64,000 nucleotides of DNA from Diphasiastrum complanatum. Lineage: Eukaryota > Streptophyta > Lycopodiopsida > Lycopodiales > Lycopodiaceae. The position numbers were made by a program, and so were the translations under genes. Within the stretch, counting starts at the first letter, position 1. Every line of letters starts with the position of its first letter. Shown here one piece after another: positions 45,430-56,230 of the stretch. Under the pieces are notes generated by a model. The model did not search any database. It was not told the DNA's origin and saw only the letters and a list, made by a program, of their open reading frames with translations. Where the stretch lies: positions 65,130,797-65,194,796 of the forward strand of contig CM055092.1 in NCBI GenBank assembly GCA_029204225.1. The letters run 5' to 3'.

Positions 45430-46082
45430 TGTGAAAAATTGTCAACTAGTAGTATTTTCCTAACTTGAGATTTTGTAGGCCTATGGCCAAATAAAAGTTA
45501 GAGATAGGTTCATACATGTATGTAGAGGCCCAAAGTATGTGTACACTACTTTTGAGGTCACATTAATTAGAGGAGGTCGAGTGTGGAGCTCTTCTATTGG
45601 CTCATAATTTGGTGCATTCCTATTTGACCAAATTTCTAGGTATATGGGTGAATCCTATTGGACCCCAATTTTAGCCTATCATAAGACAAGTGGCCAAGAG
45701 GCACTATGGCTGCTATAAATAGCCATCTCCACGAGTATGTACATATCTCATTTTCATTCTATTGAATGAATGTTATGCTCTTTGAAGATCCATCTTCTTC
45801 TCTCTCACTTTTTTGTTCATATCTTGCATTCTAGCCACTAGAATTGTGATTTCTTTGTTGCTATGGCTTCACACGTGTGAAATGCAGGTTGTAGGCTCTG
45901 AAGTACGGACAGGGACAGCAAGTTTCTGTTTGTGGAAGCTTATGATCAGATTTTGATGTTTAGTTGATGTTTAGTATGCTTAACATCACAATTTCTATCA
46001 TTTTTTCAATCTAGATGTGCATAACTTCCATGGCCAAGATCTTTATGAAACTTTAGCATCTTTTGGATCTGAGTTTTTCACA
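45430..46082 (+). mobile_element. 5' LTR, 653 bp
   Basis: Starts TGTGAAAAATTG and ends TTTTTCACA. Reading it against 50,638-51,290 base by base I found no difference. It contains a TATA box and the palindrome TTCACACGTGTGAA at 45,868-45,881. Confidence 0.95.
45714..45721 (+). promoter_or_regulatory. TATA box of the copia LTR
   Basis: TATAAATA in the context GCTATAAATAGCC, about 370 bp before the LTR end, so transcription would be expected to start near 45,745. The start is inferred from the TATA distance. Confidence 0.65.
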
Positions 46083-46094
46083 TGGTATCAGAGC
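46083..46094 (+). other. Primer-binding site (initiator tRNA-Met)
   Basis: TGGTATCAGAGC follows the LTR directly and matches the complement of the 3' end of plant initiator tRNA-Met. The leader from here to 46,691 has no coding frame. Confidence 0.93.
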
Positions 46095-46691
46095 ATTAGG
46101 CGGCCAAATGTGCAGGTTTTGCCAGATTTAGAAGAGATTTGTGGGCGAGTTTGCTTTTGTAGCATTCCAATCAAGTTTCTAGCTAAAAATCTTGTTGATT
46201 TATGTGTAGAAATTGGATCTTTGTGATCAAAACATCATTTGTATGCATTTCAATTGAAGTAGGGCGAATTCCCTCTGTACTTATCAGAATAAGGAGACAA
46301 AAATTGTTTTGGAAAGAGGGAGATGCAAGATCCAACAAGATCCTATTAGTTTTCCATTCTAGCATATAGTTTTTTGATTCAATTTCTTGCTTCTTCATGT
46401 CAAAAACTTCAAAATTGATGTAACCCTCTGATTTTCAGTTTGCTGAATGATTCAAGAGTGTATTTCAATCTTAGGAGTGAGGGAAAAGCAAGTATATTGA
46501 GGTTTGGTCTTGGTTTGATCAAGAAATCATAAAACTAGTGGCTAAAATTAAGGAAAAAGTGAGGAAAAGAGAGAAAAAGTAAGGTTTTAGGTTCCAAATC
46601 TTTGTGATTTCTTCTTGTGTTTCATTTGTTGATTCAAGAGAGTGCTTAGTGCATTGGAACAGGTCAAAGATCAGAGATCAATCATTGCAAC

Positions 46692-49600
46692 ATGGCTACA
46701 AATGGAGGCTACATGTTGGAAAGCAATGATAGGCTTACCTCCCTCAACTATTCTACTTGGAAAGTAAGGATGGAGTCTTTGCTTGAGATGAATGAGTTGA
46801 TGGATATTGTTGTAGGTGTGGAGGAGAGACCTTTGGCACCTCAAGAACAATTGAGGTATGACAAGAGGGCAAAGAAAGCCCTTCACATGATCAAGATGAA
46901 TGTGACAAATGAGCTTATCAAAGAGGTTGGTAAGTGCACATCATCTAGTGAAGCTTGGGAAGCCTTGAAGAAGGTTTATGAATCCAAGTCTACTTCTAGA
47001 GTGTTGACTTTAAGAAGGCAAATCTTTTCTTGTATGCAAAAGAAGAGTGAGAATGGACATGCTTTTGTTTTGAGAGTTAAAGCATTGAATGATGAGTTAG
47101 CATGCATTAATGATGGCATAAATAATGAGGAGCTTGTTCAAGTGATTCTCAATGGCTTGTTGGATGATCATGCTAATCTTGTTCAAAGTTATGCTATCCA
47201 AAAATGTTTACCAAGTGTTGGAGACTTGCAAGAGGTCTTGTTGGCTGAAGAATTCAGGTTGCAAGCAAGAGTGGGAGCATCTTCTACATCTCAAGAAGGA
47301 GAAGAGGAGGCAATGTTCTCTAAAGGCAAGTTCAAGGGCAAAGGTAAAAGCAATTGGTCTAAAGGGCAAGACCAAGGTGAGCACTCTACTTTTGGCAAAA
47401 AGAAGGATAGATCTAAGCTAAAATGTTTCTATTGTGGAGTCAAAGGGCATTTTGCTAGTGATTGTTTTAAGAAAAAGAGGGATCAAGGGGAAAAGCAAAC
47501 CAATCTAACTATTGATGAGGGTGGGGATGAGCTTCTTTCAAATGATGCTTTTGTTATGTCATCTTGCTTGTTGGCTAATCATGGAGACATTGATCCTTGG
47601 TGGATTGATAGTGGAGCCACTTCTCATATGACATATCATAAAGAGTATTTTTCATCTTTAATGGCATTTGATGGTGATAGGAAGGTAATCTATACCGCAA
47701 ATGATGGTGAGTGTGCAATCAAGGGGATTGGCACAATTCCTATTTCACTTTCTACAAATAGGAATATAGAATTGAAAGATGTTTTGCTCATTCCATCCAT
47801 TACCAAGAACTTACTTAGTGTAAGCCAAATGCTTGACAAAGGATTCAAAGTTGAGTTTGATGGTGATGCTTGCTTGATCAAAAAGGGGTGTAGTATCATT
47901 GCAAAAGGGAAAAGGCAAGGGAAATTGTTCAAGCTTGATGCATGTGTTGTTGCTAACCAAGTTGGATGCATGGCAAATGAACAAATGTCAATTCAAGAGG
48001 TATGGCATAAAAGGATGGGACATCTCAACTACAAGGCCTTGGAGGTAATAGCCAAAAAGGAGGTAGTAAGGGGACTTCCCAAGTCTCTTACTTGCTTGAA
48101 TCATGTTTGTGAAGAATGTGCTTTGTCTAAATCACATAGATTGCCATATACTAGATCTATATCTAGATCTAAGATGCCTTTTTCTCTCTTGCATTCGGAT
48201 ATTCATGGTGTTACTACAATTAGCAATGGAGGTGCTAAGATGTATGTAACTTTCATTGATGATTTTAGTAGATTTTGTTGGGTTTATCTACTAAAGAGCA
48301 AGGATGAGGTGTTTGATGTGTTTGTCAAGTTCAAAGTTGCTATGGAGACTCAATTTACAACCAAAATCAAATGCTTGAGGAGCGACAATGGTGGTGAATA
48401 CATTTCTAACAAATTCAAAGCCTTTTGCGATGAGCATGGGATCAAGAGGGAGTACACATGTCCAAGAACACCACAACAAAATGGAGTGGCCGAGAGGAAG
48501 AATAGAACCTTGTGTGAGAGTGCAAAGGCAATGAGATTGAATGCTAATCTTCCTAAACATTTTTGGAGTGATGCTTTGTTGTGTGCAAATTTCCTATGCA
48601 ATAGATGGCCAAGTGTTGTATTGGAAGGAAAAACCCCTTTTGAAGCTTTGTTTGGTACGAAGCCTAATGTCAAGTTTCTAAGAACTTTTGGATGCATTTG
48701 CTACTTCAACATTACTCTTGATGATAGAACTAAGGAGGATCCATCTTCAAGAAAGGGCATTTTTGTTGGTTATAGTGAAGTAAGCAAAGCATATAGGATT
48801 TATGTTCCTTCAATCAAAAAAGTGTTCACAAGTAGGGATGTCATTTTTGATGAAGGTAACATTCCAAAAGTTGTTTCAAGTGATGATGGTGTTGTTGCAA
48901 CTAATGTGCTTGATGACAATGGAGTTGATGACACATTGGATGTGGATGTTGAAGAAGCCTCTTCAAGTCAAATTCCAAGGAGAACTCCAAGACATAAAGT
49001 GAAACCCTCAAGGCTCACTTATGATGGCAAAGGTAAGCAAGTGGTGGATGGATCCAACTATGCTTTCCTAACTTCTTTTGATGTACCTTCATGTGTAGAT
49101 GAAGCAAGGCAAGAAGAGGAATGGATCCAAGCAATGGATCTTGAGTTTGAAGCACTTATGAAGAACAACACATGGAGATTGGTGGAGCTTCCAAAGGGCA
49201 AAAGTGCAATTGGATGCAAATGGATCTTCAAGGTAAAGACAAATCAAGATGGATCTATCAACAAGTTGAAGGCAAGGTTGGTGGCTAAAGGTTATGCTCA
49301 AGAGCATGGCATTGACTATGAGGAAACCTTTGCACCCGTGGCAAAGATGGTGAGCATAAGAGTAATCATTTCCCTTGCAACTCTTTATGGATGGGATCTT
49401 TGGCAATTAGACATTTCTAATGCTTTCTTGAATGGTGATCTTGAAGAGGAAGTCTACATGGAGCAACCCGAGAGCTATGTTTCTCATAGCAAGCCTAATC
49501 ATGTGTGTTTTCTACAAAAAAGTTTGTATGGTCTTAAGCAAGCACCAAGGAGTTGGTATGCTAGGCTTAACTCTTTTCTACTTTCTCAAAACTTCACTAT

Positions 49601-50642
49601 GAGTGAGTATGATCATTCACTTTACTTTAGAATTAGTGCTAATGATGTTACAATCCTTCTAATTTATGTGGATGACATTATTTTAAGTGGAGGGAACAAG
49701 GAAGATATAGAAGATATCAAGAAAGCACTAAAAAAGGAATTTGAAGTGCATGATCTTGGTCTTTTGAGCTATATCTTAGGAATAGAAGTAATTAGAACTT
49801 CTCAAATCACTTTTATTTCACAAGAGAAGTATGCTATTTCTATTCTCAATAGATTTCATATGGTAGATGCAAATCCTATTGATACACCTATGGAATCACA
49901 TGTAAAGCTAACTATAAGAGGTAATGAAAGATCCTTCGAGGACATTACTCTCTATAGGAAGCTAATAGGTTCTCTTATATATCTAACCATCACAAGACCT
50001 GATTTATCTTATTGTGTTGGTAGATTAAGCCAATTCATGCAAGATCCTAGCATAGAACATTGGAAACTAGGAAAGAGGATCTTGAGATACATCTCGGGAA
50101 CAAAAGATTTTGGCATTGTTTATAGAGGCTCATCACCTAACTTATTTGGTTTTTCAGATTCAGATTTTGCAGGAGACCTTATGGATAGAAAATCCATAAA
50201 TGCACATGCTATTTTCATAGGTGATGGAGCTATCTCATGGATGTCGAAGAAACAAGCAACTATATCACTTTCTTCTAGTGAGGCCGAGTACAAAGCTTTG
50301 ACATCATGCACAAAGGAGATGGTGTGGATCAAGAGGATGATTATGGAGCTTCATTTGCTGGATTTTTCAGAGAGTCCAATCATCTTTTGTGACAACCTTT
50401 CAGCCCAAAGTCTAGCAAGCAATCCGGTTTTCCATGCAAGGAGCAAACATATCGAGGTGGCTTACCATTTTGTGAGAGAACAAGTGTTGGCAAAAGAGAT
50501 CAAGCTTGAACATGTCCCATCAAAGGAATGTGTGGCTGATATCTTTACCAAAGCATTGGGAAAGGACTTATTTTTCAAGCATAGAACAAGTCTTGGTGTA
50601 CTTTCTAAATCTATGCTAAAACTAGTTGAAGAGGGAGTGTGA
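46692..50642 (+). CDS. Copia Gag-Pol polyprotein, 1316 aa, intact
   Basis: Gag: capsid region from residue 1 (NYSTWKVRMESLLEM), CCHC knuckle from Cys245 (CFYCGVKGHFASDC). Protease: DSGATSHM with Asp306. Integrase: HLNYKAL and CEECALSKSHRL zinc part, catalytic Asp503, Asp565 and Glu601 (61 and 35 residues between), then KGIFVGYSEVSKAYRIY. Reverse transcriptase: from about residue 810 (IQAMDLEFEALMKNNTW), YVDD at 992-995, ITRPDLSYCVGRLSQFM. RNase H: DSDFAGDLMDRKS near 1156, ISLSSSEAEYKAL, ARSKHIEVAYHFV, VADIFTKALGKDL. Gag and Pol are one frame, as is usual in plant copia. The ATG at 46,692 is chosen because MATNGGYMLESNDRL aligns with the gag start at 18,274. The stop TGA (50,640-50,642) lies within the first bases of the 3' LTR. 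Confidence 0.97.
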   Translation: MATNGGYMLESNDRLTSLNYSTWKVRMESLLEMNELMDIVVGVEERPLAPQEQLRYDKRAKKALHMIKMNVTNELIKEVGKCTSSSEAWEALKKVYESKSTSRVLTLRRQIFSCMQKKSENGHAFVLRVKALNDELACINDGINNEELVQVILNGLLDDHANLVQSYAIQKCLPSVGDLQEVLLAEEFRLQARVGASSTSQEGEEEAMFSKGKFKGKGKSNWSKGQDQGEHSTFGKKKDRSKLKCFYCGVKGHFASDCFKKKRDQGEKQTNLTIDEGGDELLSNDAFVMSSCLLANHGDIDPWWIDSGATSHMTYHKEYFSSLMAFDGDRKVIYTANDGECAIKGIGTIPISLSTNRNIELKDVLLIPSITKNLLSVSQMLDKGFKVEFDGDACLIKKGCSIIAKGKRQGKLFKLDACVVANQVGCMANEQMSIQEVWHKRMGHLNYKALEVIAKKEVVRGLPKSLTCLNHVCEECALSKSHRLPYTRSISRSKMPFSLLHSDIHGVTTISNGGAKMYVTFIDDFSRFCWVYLLKSKDEVFDVFVKFKVAMETQFTTKIKCLRSDNGGEYISNKFKAFCDEHGIKREYTCPRTPQQNGVAERKNRTLCESAKAMRLNANLPKHFWSDALLCANFLCNRWPSVVLEGKTPFEALFGTKPNVKFLRTFGCICYFNITLDDRTKEDPSSRKGIFVGYSEVSKAYRIYVPSIKKVFTSRDVIFDEGNIPKVVSSDDGVVATNVLDDNGVDDTLDVDVEEASSSQIPRRTPRHKVKPSRLTYDGKGKQVVDGSNYAFLTSFDVPSCVDEARQEEEWIQAMDLEFEALMKNNTWRLVELPKGKSAIGCKWIFKVKTNQDGSINKLKARLVAKGYAQEHGIDYEETFAPVAKMVSIRVIISLATLYGWDLWQLDISNAFLNGDLEEEVYMEQPESYVSHSKPNHVCFLQKSLYGLKQAPRSWYARLNSFLLSQNFTMSEYDHSLYFRISANDVTILLIYVDDIILSGGNKEDIEDIKKALKKEFEVHDLGLLSYILGIEVIRTSQITFISQEKYAISILNRFHMVDANPIDTPMESHVKLTIRGNERSFEDITLYRKLIGSLIYLTITRPDLSYCVGRLSQFMQDPSIEHWKLGKRILRYISGTKDFGIVYRGSSPNLFGFSDSDFAGDLMDRKSINAHAIFIGDGAISWMSKKQATISLSSSEAEYKALTSCTKEMVWIKRMIMELHLLDFSESPIIFCDNLSAQSLASNPVFHARSKHIEVAYHFVREQVLAKEIKLEHVPSKECVADIFTKALGKDLFFKHRTSLGVLSKSMLKLVEEGV
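50628..50637 (+). other. Polypurine tract
   Basis: GAAGAGGGAG abuts the 3' LTR and would prime plus-strand synthesis. It is also coding (last codons of gag-pol). Confidence 0.85.
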
Positions 50643-51290
50643 AAAATTGTCAACTAGTAGTATTTTCCTAACTTGAGATTTTGTAGGCCTATGGCCAAAT
50701 AAAAGTTAGAGATAGGTTCATACATGTATGTAGAGGCCCAAAGTATGTGTACACTACTTTTGAGGTCACATTAATTAGAGGAGGTCGAGTGTGGAGCTCT
50801 TCTATTGGCTCATAATTTGGTGCATTCCTATTTGACCAAATTTCTAGGTATATGGGTGAATCCTATTGGACCCCAATTTTAGCCTATCATAAGACAAGTG
50901 GCCAAGAGGCACTATGGCTGCTATAAATAGCCATCTCCACGAGTATGTACATATCTCATTTTCATTCTATTGAATGAATGTTATGCTCTTTGAAGATCCA
51001 TCTTCTTCTCTCTCACTTTTTTGTTCATATCTTGCATTCTAGCCACTAGAATTGTGATTTCTTTGTTGCTATGGCTTCACACGTGTGAAATGCAGGTTGT
51101 AGGCTCTGAAGTACGGACAGGGACAGCAAGTTTCTGTTTGTGGAAGCTTATGATCAGATTTTGATGTTTAGTTGATGTTTAGTATGCTTAACATCACAAT
51201 TTCTATCATTTTTTCAATCTAGATGTGCATAACTTCCATGGCCAAGATCTTTATGAAACTTTAGCATCTTTTGGATCTGAGTTTTTCACA
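50638..51290 (+). mobile_element. 3' LTR, 653 bp
   Basis: Same length and, by eye, the same sequence as the 5' LTR. Palindrome TTCACACGTGTGAA at 51,076-51,089. Confidence 0.95.
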
Positions 51291-51505
51291 CAGAGCTCAT
51301 GCTATTACAAACCAATCTACCAACATATTTCAGATTTATCATCAACGGAAGACTCATAATTGAAAATGTCATCATTTACAATTGCACATTCACTAATATT
51401 TGTCATGTCACAGATGCGAAAAAGACAGGAGTTGATAATGTGCTGCAAAGATCTACCTACAACAATCATCATTGTGGGAGAACAATAGTTTCAAATAAAC
51501 TCTAA
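51291..51505 (+). pseudogene. Unrecognised gene fragment, copy 3, 3' part
   Basis: Continues copy 3 after the copia insertion (LMLLQTNLPTYFRFIINGRL, then NVIIYNCTFTNICHVTDAKK) to a TAA at about 51,503. Removing the element and one CAGAG restores the order seen in copy 1. Confidence 0.6.
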
Positions 51506-51680
51506 AAATCTGTGTATACACTCTTTCATTCAATAAATGAAAGCCCAAGTTGGGCATCAGTACATGTATTTTGTGCTCTCAAATTTATAAAATGGATTAA
51601 CATTTGATATATCAATGTATATTTAACTATGAATTCTATACATGTATTTTTGTTCTATGTTATCTGTATTTGTTCTAATC

Positions 51681-52835
51681 TTAATTTAGTATAACTATAT
51701 CATCCTTTGCACCATCATCAATAACGGGAGGCTGAAGCCTTGCCCTAGCCAGTATACTCAGGATGATTTCTTGTCTAAAACTGTACACCTGGCTTGATGT
51801 GTACTCAGAAAGTGTAAACTGCAATATTAGACATTCATGTATTAGTAATGGCTAAAAACATCAACAAAATAGAAAACTAATCATGATTCCAAAAATAAGA
51901 ATAAACAGAATTTATTACCTTAGAAATATCAACAGCTTCCTAAAGGTTGAACCACTCAAAAAATAACTTGGCATTGTATAATGTGTACTAACCACAGCTG
52001 AATGAATCATTTTGCTGGGGTGACTGCAAAAAAATTCAGCACACAAGAAATCAATTATAAAACAGAATGAATCAGAATGAAACAAGTACATTAGAATACT
52101 GATTTCAAAATGCTATTAAGAAAGACAAAATTTACCTCCAAACTGACGATCTGCCAGTCCACGGAATGGGGAACATCTGTAGGAATATATTTACTTAAAT
52201 AAGGAAGGTATATATCTACATCCTTATTTGCGTATTGCTCGTCAAATTCATCTTGACAAAAAAACCTTTAATACTATTATCTATAGTTCTCTTAATAGAG
52301 ATCAGGTTTAAACTCCAGTGGTCACTGCAAAATAAAATTGAAATTTCTTTAGCTGCAATTCTGAGAACTATTTACATTGACAATGCCAATGTTAAAGCAT
52401 AAAACAACAAGAAGCATTTAATATATCTTCATTAAGTAATTACTTATTTATGAGAAACTTTCTTACCTTTACAGATTGTATTCAAGGAATGTTTGTGTAT
52501 TATTTTCAGCCTAAATCTTCTATTAATTATGAGATAGACAAGTCTATCAAGATTGAAGGTTGCTATTTTCTTGCATATGATGCTAGGAATAAGAGCACTT
52601 AAGTCAAGAGAGTATCTGGGGTACTCAAGATTGAGTTAAAGTCATTTTTTATCTTGATGGATCTCCTAAGAGATTTTGGTGGAATGAATTTTTGTACTTT
52701 AGTTTTTGAAAAATTATAAGTGCATTGGTACCAAAAAGCATTCATGATAGATCTACAAGTAATTGTGGACAGTCTTGGACTATAATTGTTCGGATTCTTA
52801 ACTTTTGAACATTGATATCCAATGTAAAATGACAT
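51681..52835 (-). pseudogene. ULP2-like SUMO protease fragment, copy 3
   Basis: Exons on minus: 52,835-52,599; about 52,575-52,465 (KKIATFNLDRLVYLI); the His exon near 52,325; QIVSLE before 52,136; a Cys exon with PQQNDSFSCG and the shared TAG after FEWFNL; and a last exon to TAA at 51,681-51,683. It has the same phase break between DHWSLNLISI and YANKDVDIYLPYLSKYIPTD as copy 2. Confidence 0.72.
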
Positions 52836-53314
52836 TTCACCCAGTTATTCATGTAAATTGAGGTTACATGAAAGTGATGTTACTAGATTGGAGAGAATCA
52901 GACTTCCATCTCTAAGTACTTATTTGATATTGAAGTCAGACTAAGGATTAATTTTTAGGGTACATGTGAAAGTTAAACGATTGATTTGTTAGCTTTTGAA
53001 CTTGACCTTCATGATTGGTTGACTGCTCAACTGCTCATCCAATGTATCATATGAATTTAGTTTATATGATGACATTTAGATATATTAAAGATTTTACCAA
53101 TTTGGAGGACTTATCGCTCAATGTACCTTTGGAATCTGAAAGAGTACTCAGAATCAGAAATAAACAGATGAGGAATTGTTCTATCTCTGGGTGCTTGGTT
53201 AGGTTGGTTGGTTAGATTGAGGATAATTATTCATGAGAAAGAGTTAAAAGCATACAAATTGGATCTTCCCTAGTTACTCGTTCTGAGGACAGAACTGGTT
53301 TAAGGGGGAAAGAA

Positions 53315-53838
53315 TGTTACGTCCATGTCCAGTATGTGGAATTTGGAATAACTCCTGACATGGATAGCCAGTCACTCTAGTGTATATGGTTATTAGTTAT
53401 GCCTCATTATTCCGGGCTTGGCCAGTATAGTAATTAATAATCATATGAGGTCCCAGATTGATATTTGGACTATGGAGCACTTGCATGGTGTTTGACTATT
53501 ATAATGCAAGAATAGGAGGTCAATTGCTATTCTAGGTTGCATGGGGATCCTAAGAGGAAGACTCTCCTCATAGGAGAGAATATATACTAGTGGAAAGTCA
53601 CCCATCTACCTATTGGATTTTCTGATCCTTATAGCCAGGAGCCCCTCCTCTCTTGCATTCATTCACCATGGCATGGGGGTGAAGTGGTTAGGGTATTGAC
53701 TAGCCATTTCCTGTTGGTTGGGTGGTTTTGCTCCACATGTGTCCTTTTGGTTGCATGCAATAGGATCTAGTCATATCTTCACTAGGCGATCCTTACAAGT
53801 TAAAGTCATCAATTATGCAGTCTCACACTTGTATTTCA
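53315..53838 (+). mobile_element. Gypsy-type 3' LTR with polypurine tract
   Basis: Starts TGTTACGTCCATGTCC right after the purine run AAGGGGGAAAGAA (53,302-53,314), the usual layout at the 3' end of Ty3/gypsy elements, and ends TTGTATTTCA. The preceding ~100 bp may be the tail of pol. No other part of the element is left. Confidence 0.6.
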
Positions 53839-54279
53839 ACAAAGGTAATTTGTTGGGAACCATCGAGAGGGTGAAGATACATATTAAAGTCACCAGCAAT
53901 AATAGAAAGAAGGGAGTTATGAGAACTATCACTCTAGAGCTCACCACAAGAGTGGGGAAAATATTGAATATGTAAAAGGCAAACCCACATTTGGAGATAG
54001 TACTAGCATTAACATGACCACCAGGGAGAGAGAAATGTGAGGCGAGTTTCTAGTATGTGAAAACAAGACTCACCAAACCTCCCGGGTATTGGCAATAGGA
54101 GTGTAGAAGTAATTAAAGTTTCGGGGAAAAGATTTAGTAAGTACGTCAAGGAGAAAACCACTTAGTTTTGTTTATTGAAGACAAACCACAAGGTTAGAAT
54201 GCTGAAGAGACAGAAGATAGTTAAAGAGAAGAGAGTGACAGATAGGGAGATTAAGCCCTCTAATATTCCAGGGCTTCAT
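53839..54279 (-). pseudogene. LINE endonuclease fragment
   Basis: Read on minus from ATG 54,277-54,279: MKPWNIRGLN, then a region matching the start of L1-type apurinic endonucleases, including CLQ*TKLSG, where the family has CLQETKLS (the metal-binding Glu is replaced by a stop). Further frames are broken. The fragment ends where the gypsy LTR begins. Confidence 0.6.
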
Positions 54280-54373
54280 GGTCATCATCGTCATCTTCTT
54301 GGATTTTCTGTTTTCTGTTTGTTGCATGGGCTTGTTGATCCGACTATTTCTTCTTGTCGTTGTTGAATTTCAA

Positions 54374-55152
54374 GATCTGATAGTTCTGGATTTCATGGTT
54401 CATCCTCTTGCAGTACTTGTAGAATAGTCTCTTCTTGTTCTGAGTAGGTTGTTGATTCTGGGTCTTCTATGATTGTTTCTGATTGCCGTCAGTTTGGTTG
54501 ACAACTTTTTTCTTTTGTTGCTTCCTTGTATTCTTCTTCGAGAATAATGTTTACAAGTCATTGATGGAGGACGAGGATACTCCATTCCTTATTGTCTCCT
54601 CTTGCAACAATATGATTATGACTTTGGACAATGTAATATCTGAGTGTGTGGAAATCATCATCACCCAGTTTTCATATGAGGATGGTAGGCTGGACAATAA
54701 GGTCATTACAACTTCAGAGCCTTCAATCATTGAACCTATTACCGCCATCTGCTCTAATAGAGTCTTGAACTGATTAATGTGATTTTGAACATAATCACTT
54801 TCTGACATTCTAAGTGAGAAAAAGTTTCCCTCAGATGCAACTTTTAAGTGACATCCCTCACTTAGTATAATGTCTTCAATATATCCCAAGCCTCTTTCAA
54901 AGATTGGGCTAGTCTGATGTGGCCAATCTGTATGTCGAAGATGTTAAGGGTAATCAAGGCAAATGCCTTGCCATCCTTGAGCTTCCATGTGGAAATTACT
55001 TGCTCATCAACACTAGAAAGTAGTTTGGTTTCAACGACTATTTTCTAAAGTTCCTTGGCCACCAATACTACTCTCATCTTGAATTTCCATAGATGGTAAT
55101 TCGAACCATCGAGTTTCTCTACCATTATAATAGACTGTGATTGCGAATCCAT
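54374..55152 (-). pseudogene. Copia Gag fragment (third family), copy 1
   Basis: ATG at 55,150-55,152 (MDSQSQSIIMVEKLDGSNY, WKFKMRVVLVAKEL, then TAG). It continues through AWDILKT-like and MSESDYVQNHINQFKTLLE, SLPSSYENWV to a decayed knuckle (FYKYCKRMNHEIQNY, where most Cys/His are lost) and a stop near 54,374. No Pol follows. Confidence 0.8.
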
Positions 55153-55294
55153 TTGAAAGTTTAGGATGAGTGTATGTAGATAGTCGATTATATGACTGGA
55201 AATAATTAGAACAAATTTTTGCTCTTTATCAAAACAACCGTTCTAATAATGTAAGCTCTAAGTCCACTTCAAAAGAATCACAGAGTAGATATGA

Positions 55295-55308
55295 CAACTC
55301 TAATACCA
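55295..55308 (-). other. Primer-binding site of the third copia family, copy 1
   Basis: On minus TGGTATTAGAGTTG directly follows the LTR end CCCAACA. It fixes the element's orientation as minus. Confidence 0.75.
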
Positions 55309-56230
55309 TGTTGGGATTCGGTGAGGTCTACGTGTCATGACACAAGGAAGCGAGAGGAAATCCTCGGTGCATGCAATGATGTCTATCATATTCAGACCCA
55401 ATTCAATAGTTTGAGGTCTGTCCTACTTGATCACAACTTCAAAAACAGTGGATCGATACAATCGATTCCATAGCCATGCACGAATTACATCGATTTCATC
55501 TTTAGCTTTGCGGAAGCATATGAGGTGTGGGAATTAGAGCAACAAATCAACATAAGCTATCAGTCAAACGAATAATTTAATCTACAAATATGTTCATCTG
55601 CTAGCAAGAAATAATATGAAAATGAATAAAACTGAGCATCAATCACAATATACACAACCTAGATTACTAGAACGTTGATTATTCAGTCCCGAATAGGTAC
55701 AATTTGAATGTAGTTAGAGTCATGTTCTTTCTGAAATAATACTCCATAATAACAGAGAGAAAAAACAAAACAATTGCGCTCTAGATGTTCAATTGATCGC
55801 TACAATGTCTTTAGGAGCTAACCGAGCAACAATAGTTTACAATTAAGATTATTAAGGCACCATGTGATGTTGGCAGTCGAATGCCTTCAGACAATATCTA
55901 ATTCAGTTAGAGATTTTGTTCGAGCGTGATTCAATGTACTTGTTGATCTGTCGGTAGTCGGATTACGGCCGATTATTCGAGGATGTCGAACTATCGAGGA
56001 TGGCCGAATAATCAAAGATGATCGAATAGATGAAGGTGTTCGAACAATCGAGGAAACATTGTCACTGATCCTTTTGTATTTTTGTAGACTATCAGAGAAC
56101 AAGTGTATTTCTACAGAGAGTATGCAAGTGTACAAGTATTTACAACAGCTAGTAAATGGATCTAGATTAGCAGAGAGATAGGGATGGAGAGGATATAAAT
56201 TCAACATAAGTTTATGAATGTCTTATCTTT
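55309..56230 (-). mobile_element. LTR of the third copia family, copy 1 (outer end not fixed)
   Basis: The LTR end next to the primer site is TGTTGGGATTCGG read on plus. The other end cannot be set because no second LTR is present. Contains an 18-bp tandem array. Confidence 0.5.
55975..56054. repeat. 18-bp tandem array, ~4.4 units
   Basis: Units at 55,975, 55,993, 56,011 and 56,029, then a partial at 56,047. The pattern is ATCGAGGATG.TCGAATA with changes. Translated on minus it gives a six-residue repeat (SSIVRT, SSIRSS, SSIVRH). Confidence 0.8.

Larger units (their letters stand above)
45425..51295 (+). mobile_element. Complete Ty1/copia retrotransposon with target duplication
   Basis: Order: target repeat CAGAG (45,425-45,429), 5' LTR 45,430-46,082, primer site 46,083, leader, gag-pol 46,692-50,642, polypurine tract, 3' LTR 50,638-51,290, target repeat CAGAG (51,291-51,295). 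The unfilled site is readable at about 15,107 (GAACAGAGCTCATG). The order protease-integrase-RT-RNase H defines copia. With LTRs that look identical and an open gag-pol, it looks young and possibly still able to move; that is inference. Confidence 0.97.
41133..53838. repeat. Segmental duplication, copy 3 (block only), split by a copia insertion
   Basis: Repeats 34,858-41,079: copia RT fragment, unknown gene fragment, ULP2-like pseudogene and gypsy-type LTR, in tandem with copy 2. It lacks the desaturase part. The complete copia at 45,430-51,290 sits inside it. Confidence 0.85.

Noticed and set aside
47690-50653. Several 60-115-codon antisense frames inside the complete copia
   Set aside because: They are shadows of gag-pol with no recognisable content.
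53839-53975. Plus-strand frame after the gypsy LTR (NNRKKGVMRTITLEL)
   Set aside because: The opposite strand reads as LINE endonuclease; the plus frame begins in the LTR and has no domain.
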